Origin: Acidimicrobiaceae bacterium
GTDB lineage: Bacteria > Actinomycetota > Acidimicrobiia > Acidimicrobiales > Ilumatobacteraceae
Direction: 5' to 3'
NCBI GenBank assembly: GCA_012269985.1
Contig: JAAXJF010000011.1
Location: 42,006 to 106,005 of the forward strand
DNA length: 64,000 nt
The notes beneath the pieces are model-generated. The model worked only from the letters and a program-made list of their open reading frames with translations. It searched no databases and was not told where the DNA came from. Positions 46,419 to 55,371 of the stretch are shown piece by piece; positions within the stretch are counted from its first letter, which is position 1, and each line of letters begins with the position of its first letter. The translations under genes were made by a program, and so were the position numbers.

Positions 46419-46621
46419 GCGATCCCGTACTTCGGTCGATCAGTCCGGCCCCAACCGATGAAGAAGCTGCAGCAATCGTGTCCGCAGTCGAGGCGCTATG
46501 GCCTCGTCCGGTTGCGCCGAACCAGGCTCCTGATCAGGTCACTGCATGGCGATTCGGTAGCCGTCCATGGCTCCGCAATCCACTGTCGTCACGTCAGCAC
46601 ATCAGTCGACCCTGGTACTGA
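46415..46621 (+). CDS. Acyl-CoA carboxylase epsilon subunit
   Basis: A 68-residue AccE/PccE-type protein found only in actinobacteria. It has the pattern AAAIVSAVEALWPRP near the start and the conserved tail WRFGSRPWLRNP. It stabilises the alpha-beta carboxylase complex. Overlaps pccB (ATGA) and xseA (TGATG). Confidence 0.85.
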   Translation: MSDPVLRSISPAPTDEEAAAIVSAVEALWPRPVAPNQAPDQVTAWRFGSRPWLRNPLSSRQHISRPWY

Positions 46622-47865
46622 TGCCCGACGCTGATCTCAGCCCCACATTTACCGTTGGTGAACTCACCGACGCGATCAACGCTCAACTGAAGAGCGGATT
46701 TGGTGGCGGGGTGTGGGTGACGGGAGAGATCAGCGGCTACCGAGACCAAGGCCAGCACACCTACTTCTCGTTGGTTGAAGATATAGATGGCAAGAAGGCG
46801 ATGGTGAATGTTGCGTTGTTCGCAAATGTGAAGCGAAACCTTCGCCCGATGTTGGCGTCAAACCGACTCGAACTTCAAGATGGCACGAAAGTCAGAGTGT
46901 TCGGAACGCTCGATGTGTACGCGCCGTCAGGTCGCCTCAGTCTGAAGATTTCTGATCTTGACCCTCGATTCACCCTGGGAGACATCACCGCAAGCAGAGA
47001 TCGTGTGAGAAATGCACTCACCGTCGAGGGTCTCTTGCGAAGAAATGCTGAACACAGCATTCCGACGGTGCCGTTGCGAGTCGCGGTTGTAACGAGCATT
47101 GGTTCAGCGGCATGGCATGACTTCACGGTCGAGTTGGGGTCAAGCGGATTTGGTTTTCACCTCCTTGCATTCGATGCCAGGGTCCAAGGTGATCAGGCGG
47201 AAGAAATGGTCATCGCAGGCATTTCTGCTGCCGTTGAGCATGGGGACTATGTCATAGCGGTGATGAGAGGAGGAGAGGCGCGCAATGATCTTCCAGCATT
47301 AGACACAGAGGGTATTGCTAGGGCGATCGCAACGTGTCCTCTCCCGGTAATTACAGGTCTTGGTCATGAAATCGATACGACGATTGCCGATGAGGTTGCC
47401 CATACTGCGCTGAAAACTCCGACCGCGTGCGCGGGGTGGCTGATCGAACGAGTGCAACGATTCGTCGACGACACAGAATCGAAGTGGACTGCGATCGCTG
47501 AACGAGTGTCGTTCGAGCTCGCTGGCCATGCCGACCGTCTGGAGTCTCGGGCAAGCAGGGTTGTGACCCGAACCAACTCTGCTATCGAACGAAGCGCTGA
47601 GCGGCTGCGATCACGACAAGATCGGCTTGCCCGTACCTCGGTGACGTTGGAGAGAATCGAGATGTCGATGATGGAGAGAGAGCGGCGACTTGCTCTTCTC
47701 GACCCTGCTCGCCTTCTTGAACGAGGGTGGACAATGACCACCACCTCAGATGGTCGACCGGTGATGTCGATCGCGGATCTGTCTCAAGGTGACGAACTCG
47801 TCACCCGAGTGGCAGATGGAACGGTGACGAGTACGGTGACCGCAACAACTCCAGAGGAGCAGTGA
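46621..47865 (+). CDS. xseA: Exodeoxyribonuclease VII large subunit
   Basis: A 414-residue XseA. The OB-fold N-terminus has SGFGGGVWVTGEISGYRDQGQHTYFSL; the catalytic domain contains AVVTSIGSAAWHDF, AVMRGGEARNDLPALD and PVITGLGHEIDTTIAD. Works with XseB to degrade single-stranded DNA. Start ATG 46621 shares bases with the epsilon-subunit stop. xseB follows by 1 base. Confidence 0.95.
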   Translation: MPDADLSPTFTVGELTDAINAQLKSGFGGGVWVTGEISGYRDQGQHTYFSLVEDIDGKKAMVNVALFANVKRNLRPMLASNRLELQDGTKVRVFGTLDVYAPSGRLSLKISDLDPRFTLGDITASRDRVRNALTVEGLLRRNAEHSIPTVPLRVAVVTSIGSAAWHDFTVELGSSGFGFHLLAFDARVQGDQAEEMVIAGISAAVEHGDYVIAVMRGGEARNDLPALDTEGIARAIATCPLPVITGLGHEIDTTIADEVAHTALKTPTACAGWLIERVQRFVDDTESKWTAIAERVSFELAGHADRLESRASRVVTRTNSAIERSAERLRSRQDRLARTSVTLERIEMSMMERERRLALLDPARLLERGWTMTTTSDGRPVMSIADLSQGDELVTRVADGTVTSTVTATTPEEQ

Positions 47866-47866
47866 A

Positions 47867-48076
47867 ATGGCAGAAGAATTGAGCTATGCAGATGCACTGA
47901 CTGAGCTCGACGACATCTTGAACGAGCTCGAAGCCGTTGACGTAGATGTTGATCGCCTTGCTGAGCGCGTGAGTCGTGCCGCTGAACTCATTGCGATATG
48001 CCGTGACCGTATCGGTGCGGCCCGCATTCGAGTCGATGAAATTGTTGCGGGTCTTCCGGCAGCTCACGACGACTGA
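47867..48076 (+). CDS. xseB: Exodeoxyribonuclease VII small subunit
   Basis: A 69-residue helical protein with the XseB pattern SYADALTELDDILNELEAVDVDVDRLAERV and a Cys-containing second helix (ELIAICRDRI). Forms the multi-subunit shell around XseA. One base after xseA and overlapping the polyprenyl synthase start (TGATG). Confidence 0.93.
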   Translation: MAEELSYADALTELDDILNELEAVDVDVDRLAERVSRAAELIAICRDRIGAARIRVDEIVAGLPAAHDD

Positions 48077-49149
48077 TGACATCAGCGCCGCCACATTTGC
48101 TCGCTATTGGTGAACGAGTCGATCAACGTCTTGAACGTGATCTCACCGCAGAAATTGAACGTTGGGCTGCTCTCGACGCGCTACTAGTTGACCCGGTTAG
48201 CGAAGTGCATCGGTTGGTTTCCTCAGGTGGGAAGCGGCTTCGTCCGGCATTCTGTCATTGGGGCTTCATTGCGGCAGGTGGCGGCGTCACTCATGCCGAG
48301 GACATCGACGGGAGCGTTGTTGGGGCAGGAGCCGCGATCGAACTCACCCACGCGTCCGCGCTATTTCACGACGACGTCCTCGATGACGCGGATTCCCGCC
48401 GTGGAGCCGAAACCACTCATCGCAGATTCGAGCGGTCGCATAGTGATCAAGGTTGGGATGGCGAGTCGCGTCGGTTTGGAGAAGGCATTGCGATACTCGT
48501 CGGCGACATCGCTGCGGTGCTCGCTGACCGTTACCTCGTCGATGCTCACCCCCGGGCATTTGCGATGTGGAACGAGCTTCGTATCGAACTCAACATCGGT
48601 CAGTTGCTCGACATCAGCGGGTCGGTGCAAGGCGATCGGCGAATCGAACTTGCCGATCGGATATGCCGCTACAAGAGCGGAAAATACACCGTCGAACGGC
48701 CACTGCATCTCGGAGCGCTTCTTGCCGGCACGAGTGACGTCGACGAGGTCATGAGCAAACTCAGCGCATACGGGTTACCGCTCGGAGATGCATTTCAGAT
48801 GCGCGACGACGTCATGGGAGCATTCGGAGACACATCGATGACTGGCAAACCCGTCGGAGGTGATCTTCGAGAGGGGAAACCGACCCCGCTTCTCGCAAGA
48901 GCGATGGCATCGGCAACTACTGCTCAAGCCAAGATTCTTGAGATGGTCGGGTCGATCGATCTTTCCGATGAGCAGGTGGCCGATATTCAGCAAACGATTG
49001 TTGACGTTGGAGCTCTCGATGAACTCGAATCCCTCATCGCCTCGAATGTTGCGAGCGCGATCCAGGCTATTGAGTCTCCTGCGATCGCAAAGGCCGCACA
49101 GCAGCCACTCATCGAACTTGCGGAGTTCATCACCAACAGATCGTCGTAA
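48076..49149 (+). CDS. Polyprenyl diphosphate synthase
   Basis: A 357-residue trans-prenyltransferase. The first Asp-rich motif is FHDDVLDDAD (about residues 96-103) with the RRG that follows, and the second is QMRDDVMGAFGD, where the last Asp of DDxxD is Gly, as is common. GKRLRPA near residue 55 binds IPP. It makes a C15-C45 allylic diphosphate; chain length is not predictable with confidence. Overlaps xseB; a common xseB-ispA-like order. Confidence 0.92.
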   Translation: MTSAPPHLLAIGERVDQRLERDLTAEIERWAALDALLVDPVSEVHRLVSSGGKRLRPAFCHWGFIAAGGGVTHAEDIDGSVVGAGAAIELTHASALFHDDVLDDADSRRGAETTHRRFERSHSDQGWDGESRRFGEGIAILVGDIAAVLADRYLVDAHPRAFAMWNELRIELNIGQLLDISGSVQGDRRIELADRICRYKSGKYTVERPLHLGALLAGTSDVDEVMSKLSAYGLPLGDAFQMRDDVMGAFGDTSMTGKPVGGDLREGKPTPLLARAMASATTAQAKILEMVGSIDLSDEQVADIQQTIVDVGALDELESLIASNVASAIQAIESPAIAKAAQQPLIELAEFITNRSS

Positions 49150-49153
49150 CGGC

Positions 49154-49801
49154 TCAGCGGTAGAGATTGAGAGCGTCAGCCAGCGGCAGTGATGCAACAC
49201 CCGGGGCTGCTGCAACCTCGGCTAACCATGTTGGTCGATAGAGAGCCGACACATTGATCGGTTCAGCGAGATCAGAATTGGCGACGCTGTATTGCACGAA
49301 ATCAAGTGCGTAATCTGCTGCTCTGACATCACGGCTCAATTCATGGAGGGCGTAGGGGTCAGGGATTTGACCTTGATCCATGAGTCGAGCACTTTGAGGC
49401 ACCGACGATTCGTAGGAACCGCCTGTGAGACCGGGGCCATCAGTGATCACCGCCCCATGCACCGCATCGACGCAGGCGCCTGCTGCGAGCAACGCAACGT
49501 ACCCCCCGAGCCCTCGACCGACCAGGGTGACAGTTCCAAGGTGATTGATGGCGGCATCGACATCGCCGAGGAGCACCTCTGCCGAATAACCACCACCCAC
49601 CGGGATTGTCGATTCGCCATGTCCAGTGAAATCGAGCCCCCAGATACTCCCTGGCCAACTCTCGACGTCATGCGGAACCGATGTGGGAGAGCATTCTCCG
49701 AGACCGTGAAGAAGGAGCAGCGGGCGCCCTTCTCCGGTTGCTGGCCTGAGTTGGTGAAGGGCAAGTTCAATGCGGTTGTGCTGGAGAGTGACGGTGCTCA
49801 T
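49154..49801 (-). CDS. Alpha/beta-hydrolase fold protein lacking the nucleophile Ser
   Basis: A 215-residue alpha/beta hydrolase. The oxyanion HG is in LLLLHGLGE and the DFTGHGES strand is normal, but the nucleophile elbow, usually GxSxG, reads VGRGLGGYVAL, with Gly in place of Ser. Classic ester hydrolysis is therefore unlikely; it may be a binding protein or use another mechanism. It overlaps the upstream hydrolase by 4 bases, so the two are co-translated. Convergent with the polyprenyl synthase gene. Confidence 0.75.
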   Translation of the reverse strand: MSTVTLQHNRIELALHQLRPATGEGRPLLLLHGLGECSPTSVPHDVESWPGSIWGLDFTGHGESTIPVGGGYSAEVLLGDVDAAINHLGTVTLVGRGLGGYVALLAAGACVDAVHGAVITDGPGLTGGSYESSVPQSARLMDQGQIPDPYALHELSRDVRAADYALDFVQYSVANSDLAEPINVSALYRPTWLAEVAAAPGVASLPLADALNLYR

Positions 49802-50736
49802 GCCGGAGCCCCAAGAAATTCGAGCGCCATATCGGCAACCATTTTTGGCTGCTCAATGTGGATGAAGTGACCAAGATCATCGAAGTATTCGAGACGTCCG
49901 TTTCTCGGCATCCATTTCTCAACCTGATGAGGTTTTGTTCCCCACCCCATTGGCTCGTCAGCGCCGACAAGTACCCCTAAAAAGGGCACACCGAGACCGG
50001 CGAGGCGGAATAAACCGTATTCAGGTTTCCAAGGGCCGAAGCCTCCCATCCTCATCGATGGGTCGAGTTTCCAGCGCCAGCCATCGGCATCTTCGCGAGC
50101 ACCGACGGTGACGAGGTATTCAAGCCATTCGTTGGAAAGCCGAGGGTTCATTTGTGCTCGGCGACGTGCGAGTTCTTCAATGGTTCCGGGTTTGCGGGAT
50201 CCGGTAGCTGATCGACGACGATGCTCGAGCCAGCCGGTGATTTCAGTGTTGAGGGCGTCGGCGCGTTGATACTCAGGTAGGTCAGGACCGGGCCTTCGAT
50301 ACGGAATGCCATCGAGGTTGATAAAGGAACGGAAGCGAAATGGTTGTGCTTCGGCAAGCGATGTGAGAATGGAGCCACCCTTGGAGTGTCCGAGTACGGC
50401 AACCGGCCGTCGTGGAGCAACGGCATCGAGCACACGAGTTGCGTCACGAAGATCAGCTTCGAACGAATACAGGTGTGTGTGATCGCTGTCTCCGTGGCCG
50501 CGGTGGTCCCATGCGACAACCCGCCAGCCGGCTGCTGCAAAGAGCGGAGCGAAGACGTCGAATGTGCGAGAGAAATCGGCTCCCCCATGCACCATGACAA
50601 GAACGGGATCGCGTTCATCTCCCCATTCGTTGACGGCAATTCCGACGCCATCGGCGTCTACTCGGTAGTGGCGTTGAGGCGCGACAGCACCTGGAAAAGT
50701 TCTGGGGGATTCCACTTGGGTGAGGCTAGAGCGCAT
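49798..50736 (-). CDS. Alpha/beta hydrolase
   Basis: About 312 residues from ATG 50736 (MRSSLTQVESP). The fold is clear: VMVHGGADFSRTFD, AWDHRGHGDSD and the nucleophile elbow VLGHSKGGSIL, with the His base probably in DDLGHFIHIEQP at the end. A Lys after the nucleophile Ser (GHSKGG) is less common. Substrate unknown. Partner of the nucleophile-less paralogue downstream; divergent from the LysM lipoprotein gene. Confidence 0.82.
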   Translation of the reverse strand: MRSSLTQVESPRTFPGAVAPQRHYRVDADGVGIAVNEWGDERDPVLVMVHGGADFSRTFDVFAPLFAAAGWRVVAWDHRGHGDSDHTHLYSFEADLRDATRVLDAVAPRRPVAVLGHSKGGSILTSLAEAQPFRFRSFINLDGIPYRRPGPDLPEYQRADALNTEITGWLEHRRRSATGSRKPGTIEELARRRAQMNPRLSNEWLEYLVTVGAREDADGWRWKLDPSMRMGGFGPWKPEYGLFRLAGLGVPFLGVLVGADEPMGWGTKPHQVEKWMPRNGRLEYFDDLGHFIHIEQPKMVADMALEFLGAPA

Positions 50737-50773
50737 TGGCCGTAGAGTTCTTAGCGGAGAACATGTGATACCC

Positions 50774-51145
50774 ATGCCGAAACTTTTACCAACACCTCTT
50801 CAGCATCGAGAGATGGCCCTTGGGGTGTTGGCGACTGCGGTGGTGCTCGTGGCTGGGTGCAGCAACAGCGATCTTTCGCTCGACCCTTTGCCTCCCATTC
50901 AGACAACAACGACGACGACGACAACGACAACGATTCCAGACACCAACCGTTACTTCTACGAAGTGAGGTCAGGTGACACGCTCTCGGCAATCGCAGCAGG
51001 ATTCGGTGTTCCGATGAAGCAGATCGTTGAACTCAACGAACTTGAGAATGCGAGCGATATTCGGGTTGGAGAGATCATTGAGATACCCCAGGGCTTCGTC
51101 ATCGTCACTCTGCCTCCAGACTCGACGATTGCGAACGCTGGTTAG
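50774..51145 (+). CDS. LysM-domain lipoprotein
   Basis: A 123-residue protein from ATG 50774. A lipoprotein signal ends in VVLVAGCSNS. A run of ten Thr (encoded by an ACN trinucleotide tract at about 50905-50932) forms the linker, and a LysM domain follows: YEVRSGDTLSAIAAGFGVP and IRVGEIIEIP. LysM binds N-acetylglucosamine in peptidoglycan, so this is a small wall-binding lipoprotein. The Thr tract could vary in length by slippage. Confidence 0.85.
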   Translation: MPKLLPTPLQHREMALGVLATAVVLVAGCSNSDLSLDPLPPIQTTTTTTTTTTIPDTNRYFYEVRSGDTLSAIAAGFGVPMKQIVELNELENASDIRVGEIIEIPQGFVIVTLPPDSTIANAG

Positions 51146-51203
51146 TAGCGCTGCTACCCGAGGTGCACCCATCTGTGCGCCATGACTCCATACACTCAGT
51201 GAC

Positions 51204-51905
51204 ATGAGCTTCTGGCCCAACAGTGAACATTGGAGCGTCAAGATTCCGCTTCACACCGATCACTACCGCATGAGCGCTCTTGATCGTGATGGGGTTGTCG
51301 ATCTCTCTCCGATGCCGATCGATGTCCCCGTCGAAGAATGGGAGGGGCTCGACTACATGGACTGGAAGAGTGGCGGAGATACCAATTTTGCTCCTCTTGC
51401 GTCGGCCGATGGCGAGCTCGATTGTCGAGGATTCTGGGATAAAGGCAAGACCGACAAAGATGCGTTGTGGACATCTAACGCGAAGATTGCACCGACACTC
51501 AGAAGCTATGTCGATCGGGTTGGCGCAAACTTTGGACGCGTGCGCGTCATCAAGTTGGAGCCTCAAGATCGAGAGACCGCTATCAGATCGCTGCATCGTG
51601 ATGACAACAATCGTTTCAATCCTGAAGGTGAGGGTTGGGTTGTTCGAACGTGGGTTGAGCTCACTGATTGTCCAGACAGCTACATGCTGCTGATGGACAA
51701 CGATGCAGACGGGTTGCCTGACCCCTCGACAGAACGTCGGGTGTCGTTGCAAAAAGGTGCACGCTTCATCGTTGATACACAGCGTTTGTGGCATGTGGTC
51801 GTGCATACAGGCAGCGCGCCCCGCTACGCGCTGATCACCAGCTTTGAGTCGTCTCCACGTCTTGCAGAGTGGGTGGAAAGCGAACGGGCTGTCAGTTCTG
51901 GCTGA
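51204..51905 (+). CDS. Unknown protein, possible Fe(II)/2OG-oxygenase fold
   Basis: A 233-residue protein I do not recognise. Its C-terminal half looks like a double-stranded beta helix: HRDD at residue 131, later LWHVVVH (His 197 and 201) and PRYALI (Arg 207). H-x-D...H...R is the iron and 2-oxoglutarate site pattern of Asp/Asn hydroxylase-type oxygenases. No signal peptide. It overlaps the convergent ecm gene by 14 bases. The family call is inference only. Confidence 0.55.
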   Translation: MSFWPNSEHWSVKIPLHTDHYRMSALDRDGVVDLSPMPIDVPVEEWEGLDYMDWKSGGDTNFAPLASADGELDCRGFWDKGKTDKDALWTSNAKIAPTLRSYVDRVGANFGRVRVIKLEPQDRETAIRSLHRDDNNRFNPEGEGWVVRTWVELTDCPDSYMLLMDNDADGLPDPSTERRVSLQKGARFIVDTQRLWHVVVHTGSAPRYALITSFESSPRLAEWVESERAVSSG

Positions 51906-53835
51906 GCCGGTGCTGAGACGTCAGCTCGGAGATGTCGGTCATGATTGCCGCCAGTTCATAATCTTTCGGCGTGTAGACCGCTGCGACACCGTTGTCGATG
52001 AGACGTGGTTGGTCTTCATCGGGAATGATGCCACCAACGATGATTGGTGCATCAACACCGAGTGAGCGAACCCGTTGCACAAGTTCTGGAACGAGTTCAA
52101 GGTGTGAGCCCGAGAGAATCGACAACCCGATGACGTCAGGGTCTTCATCGAGAGCTGTCGACGCAATTTGATCGATCGTTGATCGAATGCCTGCGTAGAC
52201 GACTTCCATTCCCGAATCTCGAGCTGCGACTGCGATCTGCTCAGCTCCATTTGAGTGTCCGTCGAGACCGGGCTTGGCGACAAGTAGTCGCGGCGGGCCT
52301 CCCGGCATTTCCCGGACCTTTGCTGCCACCTGTGACAGCGAGTGATCAGAACGAGTTGTCGCTCCGATACCGGTTGGGGCTCGGTACTCGCCAAAGACAT
52401 CTCGCAAGGTCTGACCCCATTCACCTGTGGTTCCTCCGGCAACTGCAAGCGCAATTGAGGCTTCCATGATGTTCCCGCCATCGAGGGCTGCGTTTCGGAG
52501 ATCGTCGAGAGCCTGTTCGACCGCTGCCTGATCGCGTTCATTGCGCCAGGTCTCCAGGTCTGCGATGGTTTCGGTTTCGACAGCGGGGTCAACACGGAGA
52601 ATTGCCTCTGAACCACCGAGGGGAGAGGGTTCAGACTCTGTAAATGAGTTAACACCGACGACGGTTTGTTCGCCGGAGGAAATATTGCGAGTCCGCTCGG
52701 CCATCGATCCGACAAGACGTGATTTCAGCGTTTCAATTGCGCTGAACGCTCCACCGAGCTCAAGAACATCGTTGAGCTCTTGCGTTGCTGCTTCACGAAG
52801 TTCGGCGGTGCGTTGCTCAATGACATGAGAGCCATCAAAGATGTCGTCGTAGTTGAGGAGGTCGGTTTCGAAGGCAAGCACTTGCTGCATCCGAAGTGAC
52901 CACTGTTGGTCCCAAGGTGTTGGAAGGCCGAGGGCCTCGTTCCACGCAGGAAGCTGAACAGATCGGGCGCGAGCGTGCTTTGAAAGAGTGACGGCCAACA
53001 TTTCGAGCACGATGCGCTGCACGTTGTTTTCGGGTTGCGACTCGGTGAGACCGAGCGAGTTCACTTGAACGCCGTAGCGGAAGCGAAGCGCCTTTTCATC
53101 GGTTACTCCGTAGCGGGTCCTACCGATGTCAGCCCACATGTCGGTCATTGCTCGCAGCTTGCAGATCTCTTCAATGAATTTGATTCCGGCGTTCACAAAA
53201 AACGAGATCGATCCGAACACTCCCGTGAATTCGTCGTCGGTGATACGACCCGATGCCTTCACGGCATCGAGGACATCGATTGCTGTCGCCATTGCGTACG
53301 CAATTTCTTGAACGGGCGTCGCTCCGGCCTCTTGGAGGTGGTACGAACACACATTCATTGGGTTCCATGACGGTGCATGTTCGCGGCACCACACGATCAT
53401 GTCGACGATGAGCCGTCGGGAGGCCTCAGGAGGAAAGATGTAGGTGCCGCGTGAGAGATATTCCTTGACGATGTCGTTTTGGGTGGTGCCACGCAGTTCT
53501 GTCGAAGGAACGCCCTGTTCAGCAGCATTTGCGACGTACAACGCAAGAAGCCATGCAGCGGAGGCGTTGATCGTCATCGAAGTATTCATCTGGCCAGGCG
53601 GGATGCTGTCGAGCAGAGTTCGCATATGGCCAAGGTGGGCGACGGGGACACCAACTTTCCCGACTTCACCTCTCGCCTGTTCGGCATCAGGGTCGAAACC
53701 GGTTTGTGTCGGAAGGTCGAAGGCAATGGAGAGTCCGGTTTGGCCTTTTGCGAGATTGGTCCGATAGAGCTCATTTGATGCGCGAGCGGTCGAGTGACCT
53801 GAATAGGTGCGCATCATCCATGGCTTGTCTGGCAT
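51892..53835 (-). CDS. ecm: Ethylmalonyl-CoA mutase
   Basis: A 647-residue adenosylcobalamin mutase that converts (2R)-ethylmalonyl-CoA to methylsuccinyl-CoA. The N-terminus MPDKPWMMRTYSGHSTARAS and the core FDLPTQTGFD are of the Ecm type rather than the methylmalonyl-CoA mutase type. The B12 domain has the DxHxxG in KPGLDGHSNGAEQIA, SILSGSHLELV and VVGGIIPDED. Start ATG 53835 has AGGAG upstream; an open frame to 54009 overlaps aat. With ccr and mce it identifies the ethylmalonyl-CoA pathway. It lies 11 bases after aat. Confidence 0.93.
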   Translation of the reverse strand: MPDKPWMMRTYSGHSTARASNELYRTNLAKGQTGLSIAFDLPTQTGFDPDAEQARGEVGKVGVPVAHLGHMRTLLDSIPPGQMNTSMTINASAAWLLALYVANAAEQGVPSTELRGTTQNDIVKEYLSRGTYIFPPEASRRLIVDMIVWCREHAPSWNPMNVCSYHLQEAGATPVQEIAYAMATAIDVLDAVKASGRITDDEFTGVFGSISFFVNAGIKFIEEICKLRAMTDMWADIGRTRYGVTDEKALRFRYGVQVNSLGLTESQPENNVQRIVLEMLAVTLSKHARARSVQLPAWNEALGLPTPWDQQWSLRMQQVLAFETDLLNYDDIFDGSHVIEQRTAELREAATQELNDVLELGGAFSAIETLKSRLVGSMAERTRNISSGEQTVVGVNSFTESEPSPLGGSEAILRVDPAVETETIADLETWRNERDQAAVEQALDDLRNAALDGGNIMEASIALAVAGGTTGEWGQTLRDVFGEYRAPTGIGATTRSDHSLSQVAAKVREMPGGPPRLLVAKPGLDGHSNGAEQIAVAARDSGMEVVYAGIRSTIDQIASTALDEDPDVIGLSILSGSHLELVPELVQRVRSLGVDAPIIVGGIIPDEDQPRLIDNGVAAVYTPKDYELAAIMTDISELTSQHRLSQN

Positions 53836-53846
53836 ATCGGGGCTCC

Positions 53847-54557
53847 TCATCGCGACATTTCGTCGACATTCTTGCGGCTGTTCGGCGAAACCGCATCTTT
53901 GAGCAGTTCTAAGTAGTCGGTTCGGGCGATGTCGATGGCGCCGAGAGAGACGAGATGCTCGGTGGTCCACTGAACATCGAGAAGCTGTCCACCGGTGTTG
54001 TTGAGCCAATCGACGAGATGAACAAGTGCGACCTTTGACGCGTCCGTTGCATGGTGAAACATTGATTCACCGGCGAAGAACTGATTGATTCTCACCCCGT
54101 AGAGCCCACCAACGAGCACGTCGGCATCCCATACTTCGAATGAATGGGCCCAGCCTGTGAGATGAAGTTTGTTGAACGCAGTAATGATTGAGCGATCAAT
54201 CCATCCACTTGGTCGACGGGGGTCGGCGCAATTGACGATGACTTCGTTGAAGGCGTGGTTGCGGGTCACGGTGTAACGACGAAGGCTTCGGCGCAGTGAT
54301 CGTGAGATCGCAAGTTGGTCGAGCGGAATGACGCCGCGCGGATCGGGTGAAAACCAGCCGATTCTTCGGCGCGGTACCGGCATAGGGAACAGGCCGATGC
54401 GGTAGGCGTTCAAGAGTGTGCCGGGTTCAAGGTCTCCCCCGATGGCGACAAGTGCGGAGTCGTCGGTTGGGCCGTCGGTCGGTAGCACCCAACGCGACGG
54501 CTCGGGCTCTGCGGGAGTGATCTCGTCAGGAAAGGAAATTCCGTTGGCATCAGTCAT
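53847..54557 (-). CDS. aat: Leucyl/phenylalanyl-tRNA-protein transferase
   Basis: A 236-residue enzyme that adds Leu or Phe to N-termini of proteins starting with Arg or Lys, marking them for ClpS/ClpAP. Conserved blocks: NAYRIGLFPMP, IGWFSPDPRGVIPLD, GWIDRSIITAF, HSFEVWDADVLVGGLYGV and FAGESMFH. ATG 54557 is used; 29 upstream in-frame residues look non-coding. Followed at 11 bases by ecm, an unusual operon partner. Confidence 0.93.
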   Translation of the reverse strand: MTDANGISFPDEITPAEPEPSRWVLPTDGPTDDSALVAIGGDLEPGTLLNAYRIGLFPMPVPRRRIGWFSPDPRGVIPLDQLAISRSLRRSLRRYTVTRNHAFNEVIVNCADPRRPSGWIDRSIITAFNKLHLTGWAHSFEVWDADVLVGGLYGVRINQFFAGESMFHHATDASKVALVHLVDWLNNTGGQLLDVQWTTEHLVSLGAIDIARTDYLELLKDAVSPNSRKNVDEMSR

Positions 54558-54728
54558 CACTTGAGCACCTTGTTCGAGCATCTTCTCGCCTCTGCCTCCT
54601 AAGCGCATTAGTGCGCGTCTTGATGGGCGTCGGCATCTCGTCACGTTACGAAGGGTCGTTAATCGAAATCAATCTGGGTCGTAAGAGAATTGGAACCTGC
54701 CGATGAGGCATTCACCTACGATGTGGTC

Positions 54729-55367
54729 ATGAACGAGCAGCACGCAGGGACATTGGCACTGTTTGGTGGCGGTCCGTTCGTCAGCAATGATGAACTTGAC
54801 CAACAGTTGCTGCGCGGTCGAACGGGGCCTGTGGCGGTTCTACCAACGGCCGATGCGTTTGAGCAGCCGCAGTTGCTGATCGAGTCGGCCCGTCAATGGG
54901 GTGAACGGCTCGGTGTCCAGATTGTTCCGGTGATGGCGTTGACGCGAGCGCAGTCATCCGATGCGGATCTTGTTGCGGCAGTGGACGCCGTTGAGATGGT
55001 GTGGCTTGTTGGCGATTCACCAATTCACCTGCGAACTGCACTCAAAGACACGCCACTGTGGGCGTCGGTCTGCGGAGTGCTCGAACGAGGGGGCGTGGTT
55101 GCAGCAGTCGGAGCGAGCGCCTCGGCTATGTGTGACCCAATGACAGACCCGCGAGGAGGGGCGTTTACGTTCGGACTCGGGCTTGTCGAAGGCCTCGCAG
55201 TTCTTTCCGAATCAGAAACATGGGCGGCCGAACAGTTGCAGCGCGCGCAGCACCTCGCTACCGACGTACCGCTCATTGAACTTCCTACGGGTTCAGCGAT
55301 CGTGCTCGATCGAGGTTGTGCCGAGTGGGTTCGTCACGGCGAGGTCATCGTCAACGGCGATTGGTAG
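54729..55367 (+). CDS. Peptidase S51/cyanophycinase-like protein
   Basis: A 212-residue protein from ATG 54729 (MNEQHAGTLALFGGG). It has the class I amidotransferase-like fold: GTLALFGGGPF at the start, VAVLPTADAF, and a nucleophile-elbow segment VVAAVGASASAMCDPM where S51 peptidases have GxSAG. The Ser is present but the context is altered. Cyanophycinases and alpha-aspartyl dipeptidases belong here; substrate unclear. Divergent from aat, convergent with a Nudix gene 5 bases away. Confidence 0.7.
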   Translation: MNEQHAGTLALFGGGPFVSNDELDQQLLRGRTGPVAVLPTADAFEQPQLLIESARQWGERLGVQIVPVMALTRAQSSDADLVAAVDAVEMVWLVGDSPIHLRTALKDTPLWASVCGVLERGGVVAAVGASASAMCDPMTDPRGGAFTFGLGLVEGLAVLSESETWAAEQLQRAQHLATDVPLIELPTGSAIVLDRGCAEWVRHGEVIVNGDW

Positions 55368-55371
55368 CGCC

